From: CAHJXF01 sp038240015
Lineage (GTDB): Bacteria; Pseudomonadota; Gammaproteobacteria; Burkholderiales; Burkholderiaceae_D
Length of the DNA: 43,702 nucleotides
Assembly: GCA_038240015.1 (NCBI GenBank)
Contig: JBBSEF010000018.1
Coordinates: forward strand, 1-43,702
Direction: 5' to 3'
The notes under the pieces were generated by a model. The model saw only the letters and a program-made list of their open reading frames with translations. It ran no database searches and was not told the origin of the DNA. Made by a program: the position numbers and the translations under genes. This document shows, one piece after another, positions 17,066 through 25,209 of this stretch. The first letter of the stretch is position 1; every line of letters begins with the position of its first letter.

Positions 17066-17919
17066 GACTGGTCGAGGAATCGCTCCCCGTCGCTGCGCCC
17101 CATGTCATACGTCACCTGCATCGCCGGCGCGTCGGTGTAGTCCCATGCGCTGATCGGAATTTTCTTGGACGGTTGCACGTAAACACGCCCCTGATGCGTG
17201 AACGTGTCGGCGCGCCCCGCGTAGCGTCGCGTCAGCAGCACCAGCGTCGACGGGCCGGCATCGACCGCATCGACCGGCACGTTGTCGACCATGCCGCCGT
17301 CGAGCGTGGGTCGACCCTCACGATGCTCGATCGGTGTGAACGGCGGCGTACACGACGACGCCGTGATCAGCGACACCAGATCGTCGATATCGCCGCAGTC
17401 CGAGAGCAGCGCGACCTCAGGCGCAAAGCCGATGCGTCGACCGAAGGTAGGATGCAGCGACTTCTTCCAATACTTCTCGACGTTGTACGCGACGAGGCCG
17501 ACCGCGACTGCCGCGTACGGTCCGAGCCCACGCGGCAGGCGCGCGTACTGGATGCGGATCTCGGGCGCGTCGGCCTTGAGCTTCGCGAAGCGCTCGCCGC
17601 CGAGAATGTCGTGAAGCGCGCGACGATAGATGGCGGCGTGCGGAAACACGCGCGCCGCATGCGGTTGTTCGGGATCGCGCGCGCGTCGGAACAAGTTGGC
17701 CCAGTAGGCGTTGCGGCGGTTGTGCTTGAGCGCTTCGCGGTAGTAATTCATGGTCCAGCGCGAGTCGTTGGCGTACAGCATGCAGGCCGTCGCCGCGCCC
17801 GCGGAGACGCCGCCGATCACGCGCGGCTTCAACTCGATCGCGGGTGCGACCACGTCCCACCATCCGGCTTGCCACCAGCAGCGATTGCCGCCGCCTGCGA
17901 AGACCACTTGTTCGAACAT
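17029..17919 (-). CDS. Patatin-like phospholipase
   Basis: A patatin-type serine acyl-hydrolase of 296 residues from ATG 17919. The oxyanion loop VFAGGGNRCWW, the nucleophile motif GVSAGAATA (Ser of G-x-S-x-G) and the catalytic Asp in TLDGGMVDNVP are all in order, so the Ser-Asp dyad is complete. No signal peptide is visible, which suggests a cytosolic or secreted-by-other-means enzyme acting on membrane lipids. The frame is open further upstream (to 18015), but MFEQVVFAGGG is the natural family start. It is convergent and overlapping with the FMN reductase, and divergent from the asparaginase-domain gene across about 100 bp. Confidence 0.85.
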   Translation of the reverse strand: MFEQVVFAGGGNRCWWQAGWWDVVAPAIELKPRVIGGVSAGAATACMLYANDSRWTMNYYREALKHNRRNAYWANLFRRARDPEQPHAARVFPHAAIYRRALHDILGGERFAKLKADAPEIRIQYARLPRGLGPYAAVAVGLVAYNVEKYWKKSLHPTFGRRIGFAPEVALLSDCGDIDDLVSLITASSCTPPFTPIEHREGRPTLDGGMVDNVPVDAVDAGPSTLVLLTRRYAGRADTFTHQGRVYVQPSKKIPISAWDYTDAPAMQVTYDMGRSDGERFLDQSHFFANLATHAA

Positions 17920-18023
17920 CGTTGGCTGCCGAAGAGGAAGGGAAGGAGTTGCCGGCTCGCGAAGCGCGACTAGAATCGCAGCCGGGTGCGCGACGCGCGC
18001 CATTCTTGCAGACACCGCCTGAC

Positions 18024-18581
18024 ATGGACCTTCATCATCGCTTGCGCGTGCTTGCCTGCGGCGGCACGTTCGACAAACGCTACGACCCCATCAGCGGCGA
18101 ACTCGCGTTCACGCAATCGCAACTGCCCGACATCATGGCGCGTGCGCGTGTCACGCTACCCCATGTCGTCGAGACGTTGATGCTGATCGACAGCCTCGAT
18201 ATGCAAGCCCCAGATCGCGAGCGCATCCTGGCCGCGTGTCGTGCCGCGCGAGAGACGTCGCTGGTGATCGTGCACGGCACCGACACGATGCCCGATACCG
18301 CACGCGTGCTTGGTCCGCATTTTGGTTCGCGCGGTACCAGCGAGTCGATGACCATCGACGCCGACGATGCGTCGAAGACCATCGTGCTGACCGGCGCGAT
18401 GGTCCCGTATGCGATCTCGCATTCGGACGCGCTCTTCAACTTCGGCTTCGCGTGCGCTTCGGCGCAGACGCTCGCTCCCGGCGTATGGATCGCGATGAAC
18501 GGCCGCGTGTTCGCGTGGGACGCGGTGAGAAAGAATCGCGAGGACGGGGTGTTCGAGGCGACGACCCAACGCTCCCCTTGA
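18024..18581 (+). CDS. Short asparaginase-domain protein
   Basis: A 185-residue protein with both hallmarks of the L-asparaginase N-terminal domain: LACGGTFDKRYDP near the start, which supplies the nucleophilic Thr, and VIVHGTDTMPDTARVLG with the second catalytic Thr-Asp. Classical asparaginases have about 330 residues with a second domain that completes the tetramer; that domain is absent. The frame ends cleanly, so this looks like one of the stand-alone short asparaginase-domain proteins known in proteobacteria, not a fresh truncation. Substrate and activity are uncertain. ATG 18024 gives the family N-terminus. Confidence 0.82.
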   Translation: MDLHHRLRVLACGGTFDKRYDPISGELAFTQSQLPDIMARARVTLPHVVETLMLIDSLDMQAPDRERILAACRAARETSLVIVHGTDTMPDTARVLGPHFGSRGTSESMTIDADDASKTIVLTGAMVPYAISHSDALFNFGFACASAQTLAPGVWIAMNGRVFAWDAVRKNREDGVFEATTQRSP

Positions 18582-18588
18582 AGGGGAG
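18572..18588. repeat. Small inverted repeat at a convergent gene end
   Basis: CTCCCC-TTGAA-GGGGAG overlaps the asparaginase-domain stop codon and precedes the end of the first M13 gene on the other strand. It could act as a weak bidirectional stop between convergent genes, but no T-run follows in either direction, so it is not called a terminator. Confidence 0.4.
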
Positions 18589-18596
18589 GGGGGTCC

Positions 18597-20657
18597 TTAC
18601 CAGATCGTCACGCGCTTTTCGGGCGGAAGGTACATGCGGTCGCCGGGTTTGACGCCGAAGGCATCGTAGAAGCCGTTCTGATTGGTCAGCGTTCCGTTTG
18701 CCCGAAACTCTCCGGGTGCATGCGGATCGCTCTTGACTTGCGCAATCACGGCCTCGTCGCGATTCTTTTCCTGCCAAGCGTGCACGAACCCCATGTACAG
18801 GCGCTGGTCGCCGGTGAGTCCGTCGATCACCGGTGCAGGCTGGCCGCGCAACGACAGGTGATACGCCTTGGCCGCGATCGCGAGGCCGGAGTTGTCGGCG
18901 ATGTTCTCGCCCAGGGTCAGCGCACCGTTGACGTGGTAGCCCTTGACGGGTGCGTATGCGCCGTACTGCGCGATCAGCGCCTTGGTCTTCTCGCCGAAGC
19001 GCCGCCGGTCTTGGTCGGTCCACCAGTTGCGCAGGTTGCCCTTGCCGTCGTACTGGCTGCCCTCGTCGTCGAAGCCGTGGCTGATCTCGTGACCGATGAT
19101 CGCGCCGATGGCGCCGTAGTTGGCCGCGTCTTCGGCCCTGGCATCGAAGAACGGAGGCTGCAGGATCGCGGCCGGAAAAACGATCTCGTTCAATTCCGGG
19201 TTGTAGTAGGCGTTGATGGTCTGCGGCGTGATGCCCCACTCGTCGCGGTCGATCGGCTTGCCCAGCTTGGCGATGTTGCGGCGGTATTCGAAGTTCTTCG
19301 CGCGCACCACGTTGCCCACCAGGTCGTCGCGCTGCAACTCGAGCGCCGAGTAGTCGCGCCACCTCACCGGATAACCAATCTTCGGCATGAAGGTCGCGAG
19401 CTTGGCTTGCGCTTCCAGTTTGGTTGCCTGGCTCATCCAATCGAGTCCGGCGATGCTCTCCTGGTAGGCGGCCAGCAGGCCGCGGACCAGCGAGTCCATG
19501 CGCGCCTTGCTCTCCGGCGGAAAATACTTCGCCACATAAAGCCTGCCGAGGCCTTCGCCGATCGATCCCTCGACCAGACGCACACCGCGCTTCCATCGCA
19601 CCTGATTCTCGGGCGTGCCGTTCAACACCGTGCCGACGAACACGAAGCGCGTATCGACGAATTCACGGTTGAGGTAAGGCGCGTAGGCCGTCACAACGCG
19701 CGTTTTGAAGTAGGCCTTCCAGGTCGACAGCGGCGTGGTCGCAATCGCATGATCGAGGCCTTTGATGAAGCTCGGCTGACTGACGATTACCGAGCCGGTC
19801 TTGCCGGTGATCTCGGCCGCGTCGAGATAACGCGTCCAATCGATATGCGGCGCGAGCGTCTTCAAATCGTCGATCGCGACGACGTTGTAGGTCTTGAACG
19901 GATCGCGATTGGCGACGCGATCCCATTGCGCGCGGGCGATCGCGGTCTCAAGTGCGAACACGGCCTTCGCTTGGGCGGCCGCGCTCTTCTCGCCGGCGAG
20001 CGTCAACATCTTCGCAAGGAAGCTCTGGTACTTCACGCGGATCGCCGCGAAGCGCTGGTCCTTGGCCGCGAGGAAATAATCGCGATCGGGAAGGCCGATG
20101 CCGCCCTGCCCCAAATCGACCACGTAACGCGTCGAGTCCTTCGCGTCCTGATGCACGTTGGCCGAGAACGGCGTGTCGACGCCGATGCGGTCGAAGACGC
20201 CGATCAGCGCGCCGAGTTCGGCCTTGGTCTTGACGGCATCGATGCGCGCGAGCTGATCGGCGATCGGCCGGGCGCCCAGCGATTCGATCCGCGCCTCATC
20301 CATGAAGCTCGCGTAGAGATCGCCGATCTTCTTCGCCTCGGCCGCGTTCGCAGAATCGCTGCCGGGGGCATTCTTCGCCGCGCTTTCGATCAACGCGCGC
20401 AATTGCGGTTGGGTGTCGTCGTCGAGACGCTCGAAAGGGCCGGTCGACTTGCGGTCCGCAGGAATGACTGTGGTCGCGAGCCACTTGCCGTTGACGGCGC
20501 GAAACGCATCGTCCTGGATGCGGACCGCAGGATCGGCCGCGGCCGGGTCGATGCCCGACGTGAGCGGAGGGGGCTGCTGGGCGAACGCGATCTGCGCAAG
20601 CCCGAGCGTGAATGCGAAAGCGGAAGAAACGAGAGTGCGATTGAGGAATGGATTCAC
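18597..20657 (-). CDS. M13-family zinc metallopeptidase (PepO/neprilysin-like), copy A
   Basis: A 686-residue exported endopeptidase. A signal peptide (LVSSAFAFTLGLAQIAFA) is followed by the family start DDAFRAVNGKWLATTVIPAD. The zinc site is GHEISHGFDDEGSQYDGKG, the third ligand lies in TLGENIADNSGLAIA, and the terminal PEKRVTIW is family-like. Such enzymes cleave short peptides in the periplasm. The start at 20657 is GTG. It is the second of two tandem M13 genes and shares long identical stretches with its neighbour, so a gene duplication is likely. The amide-substrate range cannot be read from sequence. Confidence 0.95.
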   Translation of the reverse strand: MNPFLNRTLVSSAFAFTLGLAQIAFAQQPPPLTSGIDPAAADPAVRIQDDAFRAVNGKWLATTVIPADRKSTGPFERLDDDTQPQLRALIESAAKNAPGSDSANAAEAKKIGDLYASFMDEARIESLGARPIADQLARIDAVKTKAELGALIGVFDRIGVDTPFSANVHQDAKDSTRYVVDLGQGGIGLPDRDYFLAAKDQRFAAIRVKYQSFLAKMLTLAGEKSAAAQAKAVFALETAIARAQWDRVANRDPFKTYNVVAIDDLKTLAPHIDWTRYLDAAEITGKTGSVIVSQPSFIKGLDHAIATTPLSTWKAYFKTRVVTAYAPYLNREFVDTRFVFVGTVLNGTPENQVRWKRGVRLVEGSIGEGLGRLYVAKYFPPESKARMDSLVRGLLAAYQESIAGLDWMSQATKLEAQAKLATFMPKIGYPVRWRDYSALELQRDDLVGNVVRAKNFEYRRNIAKLGKPIDRDEWGITPQTINAYYNPELNEIVFPAAILQPPFFDARAEDAANYGAIGAIIGHEISHGFDDEGSQYDGKGNLRNWWTDQDRRRFGEKTKALIAQYGAYAPVKGYHVNGALTLGENIADNSGLAIAAKAYHLSLRGQPAPVIDGLTGDQRLYMGFVHAWQEKNRDEAVIAQVKSDPHAPGEFRANGTLTNQNGFYDAFGVKPGDRMYLPPEKRVTIW

Positions 20658-20728
20658 GAGGTCGGGTCCAGGAGTGAGGGAAGGCTTGCGTTCACGACGA
20701 CGAGCGCGCCGCTGTCGATGATGCGGAG

Positions 20729-22825
20729 CTACCAGATCGTCACGCGCTTTTCCGGCGCGAGATACATGCCGTCGCCGGGCTGCACGTCGTAGGCCGAGTA
20801 GAACGGCGCCTGATTGCGCAAGGTTCCATTGGCGCGGAATTCACCGGGAGAATGCGGGTCGGTCTTCACCTGCACGATCTGCTGCGGCTCGCGCAACTTG
20901 ATGCGCCATATCGTCGCAAAGCCGCGGTAGAAACGCGCGTCGCCCGATAGGCCGGCGATCACCGGCGCCGGCTTGCCTTGCAGCGACAGGTGATAGGCCT
21001 TGTAGGCGATCGCGACGCCCGAGTTGTCGGCGATGTTCTCGCCCAACGTCAGCGCGCCGTTGACGTGATATCCGGGCAACGGCTCGAACCCATCGTATTG
21101 CGCGATCAACGCCTTGGTCTTCGCGTTGAAGCGCTGACGGTCTTCGGCGGTCCACCAGTTGCGCAGGTTGCCGTCGCCATCGAACTGACTGCCGCGATCG
21201 TCGAACCCGTGGCTGATTTCGTGGCCGATCACCGCGCCGATCGCGCCGTAATTTGTCGCGTCGTCGGCCGCGTCCGAGGCGTTCGCATCGAAGAACGGCG
21301 GTTGAAGGATCGCAGCGGGGAACACGATCTCGTTCTTCAGTCCGTTGTAGTACGCGTTGACGGTCTGCGGCGTCATGCCCCACTCGGTGCGATCGATGGC
21401 CCGACCGAGCTTGGCGTTGTTGCGGTTGTATTCGAAGCGGCGCGCGCGCATCACGTTGCCGACCAGGTCATCGCGTTGAATGGCGAGCGCCGAGTAGTCG
21501 CGCCACTTGGTCGGATAAGCGATCTTCGGTTCGAACTTGGCGAGCTTGATCTGCGCTTGTTTCTTCGTGTCCGGGCCCATCCAGTCGAGGCCGGCGATGC
21601 TTTGTTTGTATGCCGCGAGGATGTTGACGACCATCGCGTCCATGCGCGTCTTGTACGCGGGCGGGAAATACTTCGCGACATAGAGCTTGCCCAGACCTTG
21701 ACCGATCGCGCCCTCGACCACCCCGACCCCGCGCTTCCAGCGCGGCAGGTCGGAAGGCGTTCCGCTCAGCACGCCGCCGTTGAACGCAAAGTTCTCATCG
21801 ACGAATGCCTTGGACAAATAAGGTGCATATGCACTGATCGCGTGGTATTTGAAGTAAGCCTTCCATGCGTCCAGCGGCGTGGTATCGACGGTCTTCGCAA
21901 AACCCGCGAGATAGCTCGGCTGCGCGACGATCACGGCACGCGTCTTGCCGCCAATGCGCGCCTCGGAAAGCCATGGCTTCCACGCATAGTGCGGCGTGAG
22001 CGCGTCGAGAGAAGCGATCGGAACCTTGTTGTAGGTCTTGACCGGATCGCGATTCTCGACGCGAGTCCACTGCGCTCGTGCGAGTTGAGTTTCGAGCTCG
22101 AGCACTTTCTGCGAAGCTGCATCGGCATCCGGCACGCCGGCCAACGCGAGCATCTTCGCGATGTGCGCGACGTACTTCACACGAGCGTCCTTCAGCTTCG
22201 CGTCGTCGTCACGCAGGTAATAGTCGCGGTCCGGCAGACCGAGGCCGCTTTGAAAAATCGTCGGGATGTAGTGCTTCGGATCGCGCGCGTCCTGATTGAT
22301 GCTGACCACATACGGCGTGGTGACGCCGAGCTGATCGAAGAGCGCGATCACGAAAGCAATCGCGCTCTTCGATCTCATCGCATCGACCGCGATCAGCTGG
22401 GCTGCGATCGGTTTCGCGCCAAGCTTCTCGAGGCGTGGCTCGTTCATGAAACTCGCGTAGAGATCGGCGATTTTCTTCTGGTCGACCGTGAGGCGGGTCT
22501 TGGCTGGGGCGTTCGCTGCGGCGTTGCCGTCAGCACCTCGGCTCGCCTCTTCGATCACGCTCGCCAACCGCGTGATGGTGTCGTCGCGCAATTGATGGAA
22601 CGCGCCCCACGCGGGCCTGTCGACCGGGATGTCGTTGTTCGCGAGCCAGTCGCCGTTGACTGCGCGATAGATGTCGTCTTGTGGCCGCGCGAACGCGGGC
22701 TTCACCGACAAGGCGTTCGCGGACGATGACGCGGCCGCGGTCGCAGGGTTTGCGCCGTTGTCCGCGCAGGCGGCGAGGCCGCATGCGATCGCGATCATCG
22801 CGACGCGACAGGTTGTTCGATTCAT
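20729..22825 (-). CDS. M13-family zinc metallopeptidase (PepO/neprilysin-like), copy B, lipoprotein
   Basis: A 698-residue relative of copy A. ATG 22825, with AGGAG seven bases before it, starts a lipoprotein signal MNRTTCRVAMIAIACGLAAC; lipidation at that Cys would tether it to a membrane, unlike soluble copy A. The zinc site is GHEISHGFDDRGSQFDGDG, the third ligand lies in TLGENIADNSGVAIA, and the C-terminus is also PEKRVTIW. It lies 71 bp before copy A and 49 bp after the Gdt1-like gene on the same strand, so the three may be co-transcribed. The two copies probably differ in location and substrate range. Confidence 0.95.
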   Translation of the reverse strand: MNRTTCRVAMIAIACGLAACADNGANPATAAASSSANALSVKPAFARPQDDIYRAVNGDWLANNDIPVDRPAWGAFHQLRDDTITRLASVIEEASRGADGNAAANAPAKTRLTVDQKKIADLYASFMNEPRLEKLGAKPIAAQLIAVDAMRSKSAIAFVIALFDQLGVTTPYVVSINQDARDPKHYIPTIFQSGLGLPDRDYYLRDDDAKLKDARVKYVAHIAKMLALAGVPDADAASQKVLELETQLARAQWTRVENRDPVKTYNKVPIASLDALTPHYAWKPWLSEARIGGKTRAVIVAQPSYLAGFAKTVDTTPLDAWKAYFKYHAISAYAPYLSKAFVDENFAFNGGVLSGTPSDLPRWKRGVGVVEGAIGQGLGKLYVAKYFPPAYKTRMDAMVVNILAAYKQSIAGLDWMGPDTKKQAQIKLAKFEPKIAYPTKWRDYSALAIQRDDLVGNVMRARRFEYNRNNAKLGRAIDRTEWGMTPQTVNAYYNGLKNEIVFPAAILQPPFFDANASDAADDATNYGAIGAVIGHEISHGFDDRGSQFDGDGNLRNWWTAEDRQRFNAKTKALIAQYDGFEPLPGYHVNGALTLGENIADNSGVAIAYKAYHLSLQGKPAPVIAGLSGDARFYRGFATIWRIKLREPQQIVQVKTDPHSPGEFRANGTLRNQAPFYSAYDVQPGDGMYLAPEKRVTIW

Positions 22826-22874
22826 TGGTGGCTCCTGCTGCAAAGTTCTCGGACTGAAAAAACCGTCCGCAAGT

Positions 22875-23507
22875 TCAAATCGTCAACCCGAACAAACTTG
22901 CAACACCGAGCGCCGCAAACACCAGCGCGGCGGCGATGCGCACCCAGTGCATCGGCATGCGCGGGCCAAAACGATTTGCAACCAACACCGCGGGCACGTC
23001 GGCGATCAGCATGCCCAACGTCGTTCCCGCGACGACCGCGATCAGATCGGAAAATCGCGCAGCGAGCGCGACGGTGGCGATTTGCGTCTTGTCGCCCATC
23101 TCCGCGAGAAAGAACGTGGTCGCCGTCACGACGAACACGCCGGCGTGTCCACGCGGTTTCGGATCGTCGTCGAGCTTGTCCGGGAAAAGCGCCCACACCG
23201 CAATCGCGATGAACGACCCGCCCACGATCCAGCGCAGCGCCTGTGGCGCGACGACTGTGATCAGATAGGCCGCGATCCATGCGCCCAGACTGCCGGCAAG
23301 CGCGTGATTGAGGAGAGTCGCAACCAGAATGCCGGCGATGATCGCGGCTGGCTTCTTGAAGCGCGCCGCAAGCAACAGTGCGAGCAATTGAGTCTTGTCG
23401 CCGATTTCACCGAGTGCGACGACCGCGGCTGATATGAGGAAGGCTTCGATGCGAGGGCGGTCGAACCGGATAGGGGCGAGTCCCGAGGAAGGCACGCAGT
23501 ATAGCAA
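22875..23507 (-). CDS. Gdt1/TMEM165 (UPF0016) family cation transporter, likely manganese export
   Basis: A protein of about 200 residues with six predicted membrane helices in two repeats, each with the family motif E-x-G-D-K-T: VVALGEIGDKTQLLALLLAA and FFLAEMGDKTQIATVALAAR. Bacterial members export Mn2+, and eukaryotic ones carry Mn2+/Ca2+ with H+. The start is unclear: no ATG exists in frame near the N-terminus. TTG 23507 or GTG 23495 would add residues before IEAFLISAAVV, where relatives usually have Met. A TATACT element overlaps the TTG/GTG region. It is divergent from the osmoprotectant transporter and directly upstream of two zinc peptidases. Confidence 0.88.
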   Translation of the reverse strand: MLYCVPSSGLAPIRFDRPRIEAFLISAAVVALGEIGDKTQLLALLLAARFKKPAAIIAGILVATLLNHALAGSLGAWIAAYLITVVAPQALRWIVGGSFIAIAVWALFPDKLDDDPKPRGHAGVFVVTATTFFLAEMGDKTQIATVALAARFSDLIAVVAGTTLGMLIADVPAVLVANRFGPRMPMHWVRIAAALVFAALGVASLFGLTI

Positions 23508-23544
23508 CGGGCATCAAGGCGCTTCATTCGGTTATGGTGCGGCG

Positions 23545-25146
23545 ATGCTCAATCGCTGCCACCTCCACGCCATCGCGTCGCGCGTCTTCACGGTCCTCGC
23601 GTTCGGCGCTTTTGCGTTCACGATTTCGTTCGCGATTTCCCTTGCGAGCGCAGCCGCCGAACGCGACGCGACACGGCCGGTCAAGGTCGGCTCGAAGCGC
23701 TTCACCGAGTCTTACATCCTGGGCGAGATCGCACGTCAGACGCTGGCCGATCAACATATCGCAGCGAGCCACAAGGCCGGGCTCGGCAACACCGGCATCC
23801 TGGTCGCTGCGCTCGAAGCAGGCGAGATCGACGTCTATCCGGAATACACCGGCACGATCGTCCGTGAAATTTTGAAGCGCGACGGCAACGCATCCATCGA
23901 TGAACTCAATCGTCTGCTCGAAGCGAAACACCTCAAGGTCGCGATCCCGCTGGGGTTCTCGAACAGCTACGCGCTCGCGATGCGCGAAGACGATGCCGCC
24001 GCGCGCGGCATTACGCGCATCACCGATCTCGTCGACACGAAACGCACGCGCGATCTGCACCTCGGCCTGTCGAACGAATTTCTCGCGCGCGCCGATGGTT
24101 GGCCCGCGTTGAAAGAGGCCTATTCGCTACCGCTCGCAACGCCGTCAGGACTCGATCACGGCCTCGCCTACGACGCGCTCGCGCAAAAACGCGTCGATGT
24201 GATCGACATCTATTCGACCGACGCACGCATCGCACGCGACCGCCTGCGCGTGCTGGTCGACGACCGGCATTTCTTTCCGAGCTACGAAGCCGTCCTGCTG
24301 ATGCGGGGCGACCTCGATGCCGCGCCCTTCGAGCGCCTGCGCGGCGCCATCGACACCGCTCGCATGATCGCGTTGAACGGCCGCGCGGAACTCGATGGCG
24401 TTTCGTTCGCCGAGGTCGCGAAGGACTTCGTCGCGGCGCGCGATGCGCGCCCTGCAGCGGAGGATGGGTCAAGATCGATGGCAGCTCCTCGCGACAAGCC
24501 GGGCGTGCTCGCGGGGTTCTTCGCGAAACTCTTCGGACCCGATTTCTGGAGGCTGCTTTACGAGCACGTGGTCCTGGTCGCGGGCTCGGTCATCGCCGCC
24601 GCACTCGTCGGCATCCCGCTCGGCGTGTGGGCCGCGCGTCGCGTCGCGGCCGGCCGCGTGATCCTCAACATCGTCGGCGTACTGCAGACGGTGCCATCGC
24701 TCGCGTTGCTCGCGCTGTTGATCGCCATGCTCGGCACGATCGGTACGGTGCCCGCATTGATCGCACTGTTTCTTTACGCGCTGCTGCCGATCGTCGCCAA
24801 CACCCACGCGGGTCTCGGCGGCGTCGCGCGCGGCGTGGTGCAGGCCGCCGCCGCACTCGGTCTCACCACGCGGCAGCGGCTCGCGCTGATCGAACTTCCG
24901 CTCGCCGCACCGACCATCGTCGCCGGCCTTCGCACCGCTGCCGTCATCAACGTCGGCACCGCGACCATGGCCGCGTTCGTCGGCGCGGGCGGCTTCGGCG
25001 AGCGCATCACTGCGGGCCTTGCGCTCAACGACGGCGCGACGATGTTGGCGGGGGCGGTGCCGGCTGCGGTGCTTGCGTTGCTCGTGCAGAGCGGGTTCGA
25101 TGTCGTAGGCCGCGCGATCGATCCGGTGCGGCGCGCGCGAGTTTGA
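23545..25146 (+). CDS. Osmoprotectant-type ABC transporter: substrate-binding protein fused to permease
   Basis: A 533-residue fusion. A signal sequence (FTVLAFGAFAFTISFAISLAS) leads into an OpuAC-type binding domain (residues about 50-310: VKVGSKRFTESYILGEIARQ, EAGEIDVYPEYTGTIVREIL). A permease domain follows from about residue 325, with five helices and the EAA loop (AAALGLTTRQRLALIELPLA). Family members import glycine betaine, choline or related quaternary amines. In the fusions I know best (OpuABC, BusAB, ProWX) the permease comes first; here the binding domain is N-terminal. No ATPase gene adjoins it in this window, so the motor must be encoded elsewhere. ATG 23545 gives the signal peptide. 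Confidence 0.88.
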   Translation: MLNRCHLHAIASRVFTVLAFGAFAFTISFAISLASAAAERDATRPVKVGSKRFTESYILGEIARQTLADQHIAASHKAGLGNTGILVAALEAGEIDVYPEYTGTIVREILKRDGNASIDELNRLLEAKHLKVAIPLGFSNSYALAMREDDAAARGITRITDLVDTKRTRDLHLGLSNEFLARADGWPALKEAYSLPLATPSGLDHGLAYDALAQKRVDVIDIYSTDARIARDRLRVLVDDRHFFPSYEAVLLMRGDLDAAPFERLRGAIDTARMIALNGRAELDGVSFAEVAKDFVAARDARPAAEDGSRSMAAPRDKPGVLAGFFAKLFGPDFWRLLYEHVVLVAGSVIAAALVGIPLGVWAARRVAAGRVILNIVGVLQTVPSLALLALLIAMLGTIGTVPALIALFLYALLPIVANTHAGLGGVARGVVQAAAALGLTTRQRLALIELPLAAPTIVAGLRTAAVINVGTATMAAFVGAGGFGERITAGLALNDGATMLAGAVPAAVLALLVQSGFDVVGRAIDPVRRARV

Positions 25147-25209
25147 AGCGCGTTGCTATTTTTTTCGATGCCGGTCTTGCAGGTCCGCGCTTTCGGCTGA
25201 ACGAAAGAC

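Noticed and set aside
18572..18588. Intrinsic terminator between the asparaginase and M13 genes
   Set aside because: The stem is only six pairs and no T-run follows on either strand, so it is listed only as an inverted repeat.
18720..22729. Two very long plus-strand open frames opposite the M13 genes
   Set aside because: They are antisense shadows of conserved peptidase genes, with no family motif, signal peptide or ribosome site.
23508..23544. Manganese (yybP-ykoY) riboswitch before the Gdt1-type gene
   Set aside because: Only 37 bp separate it from the divergent gene start and no riboswitch core can be seen; the leader is too short.
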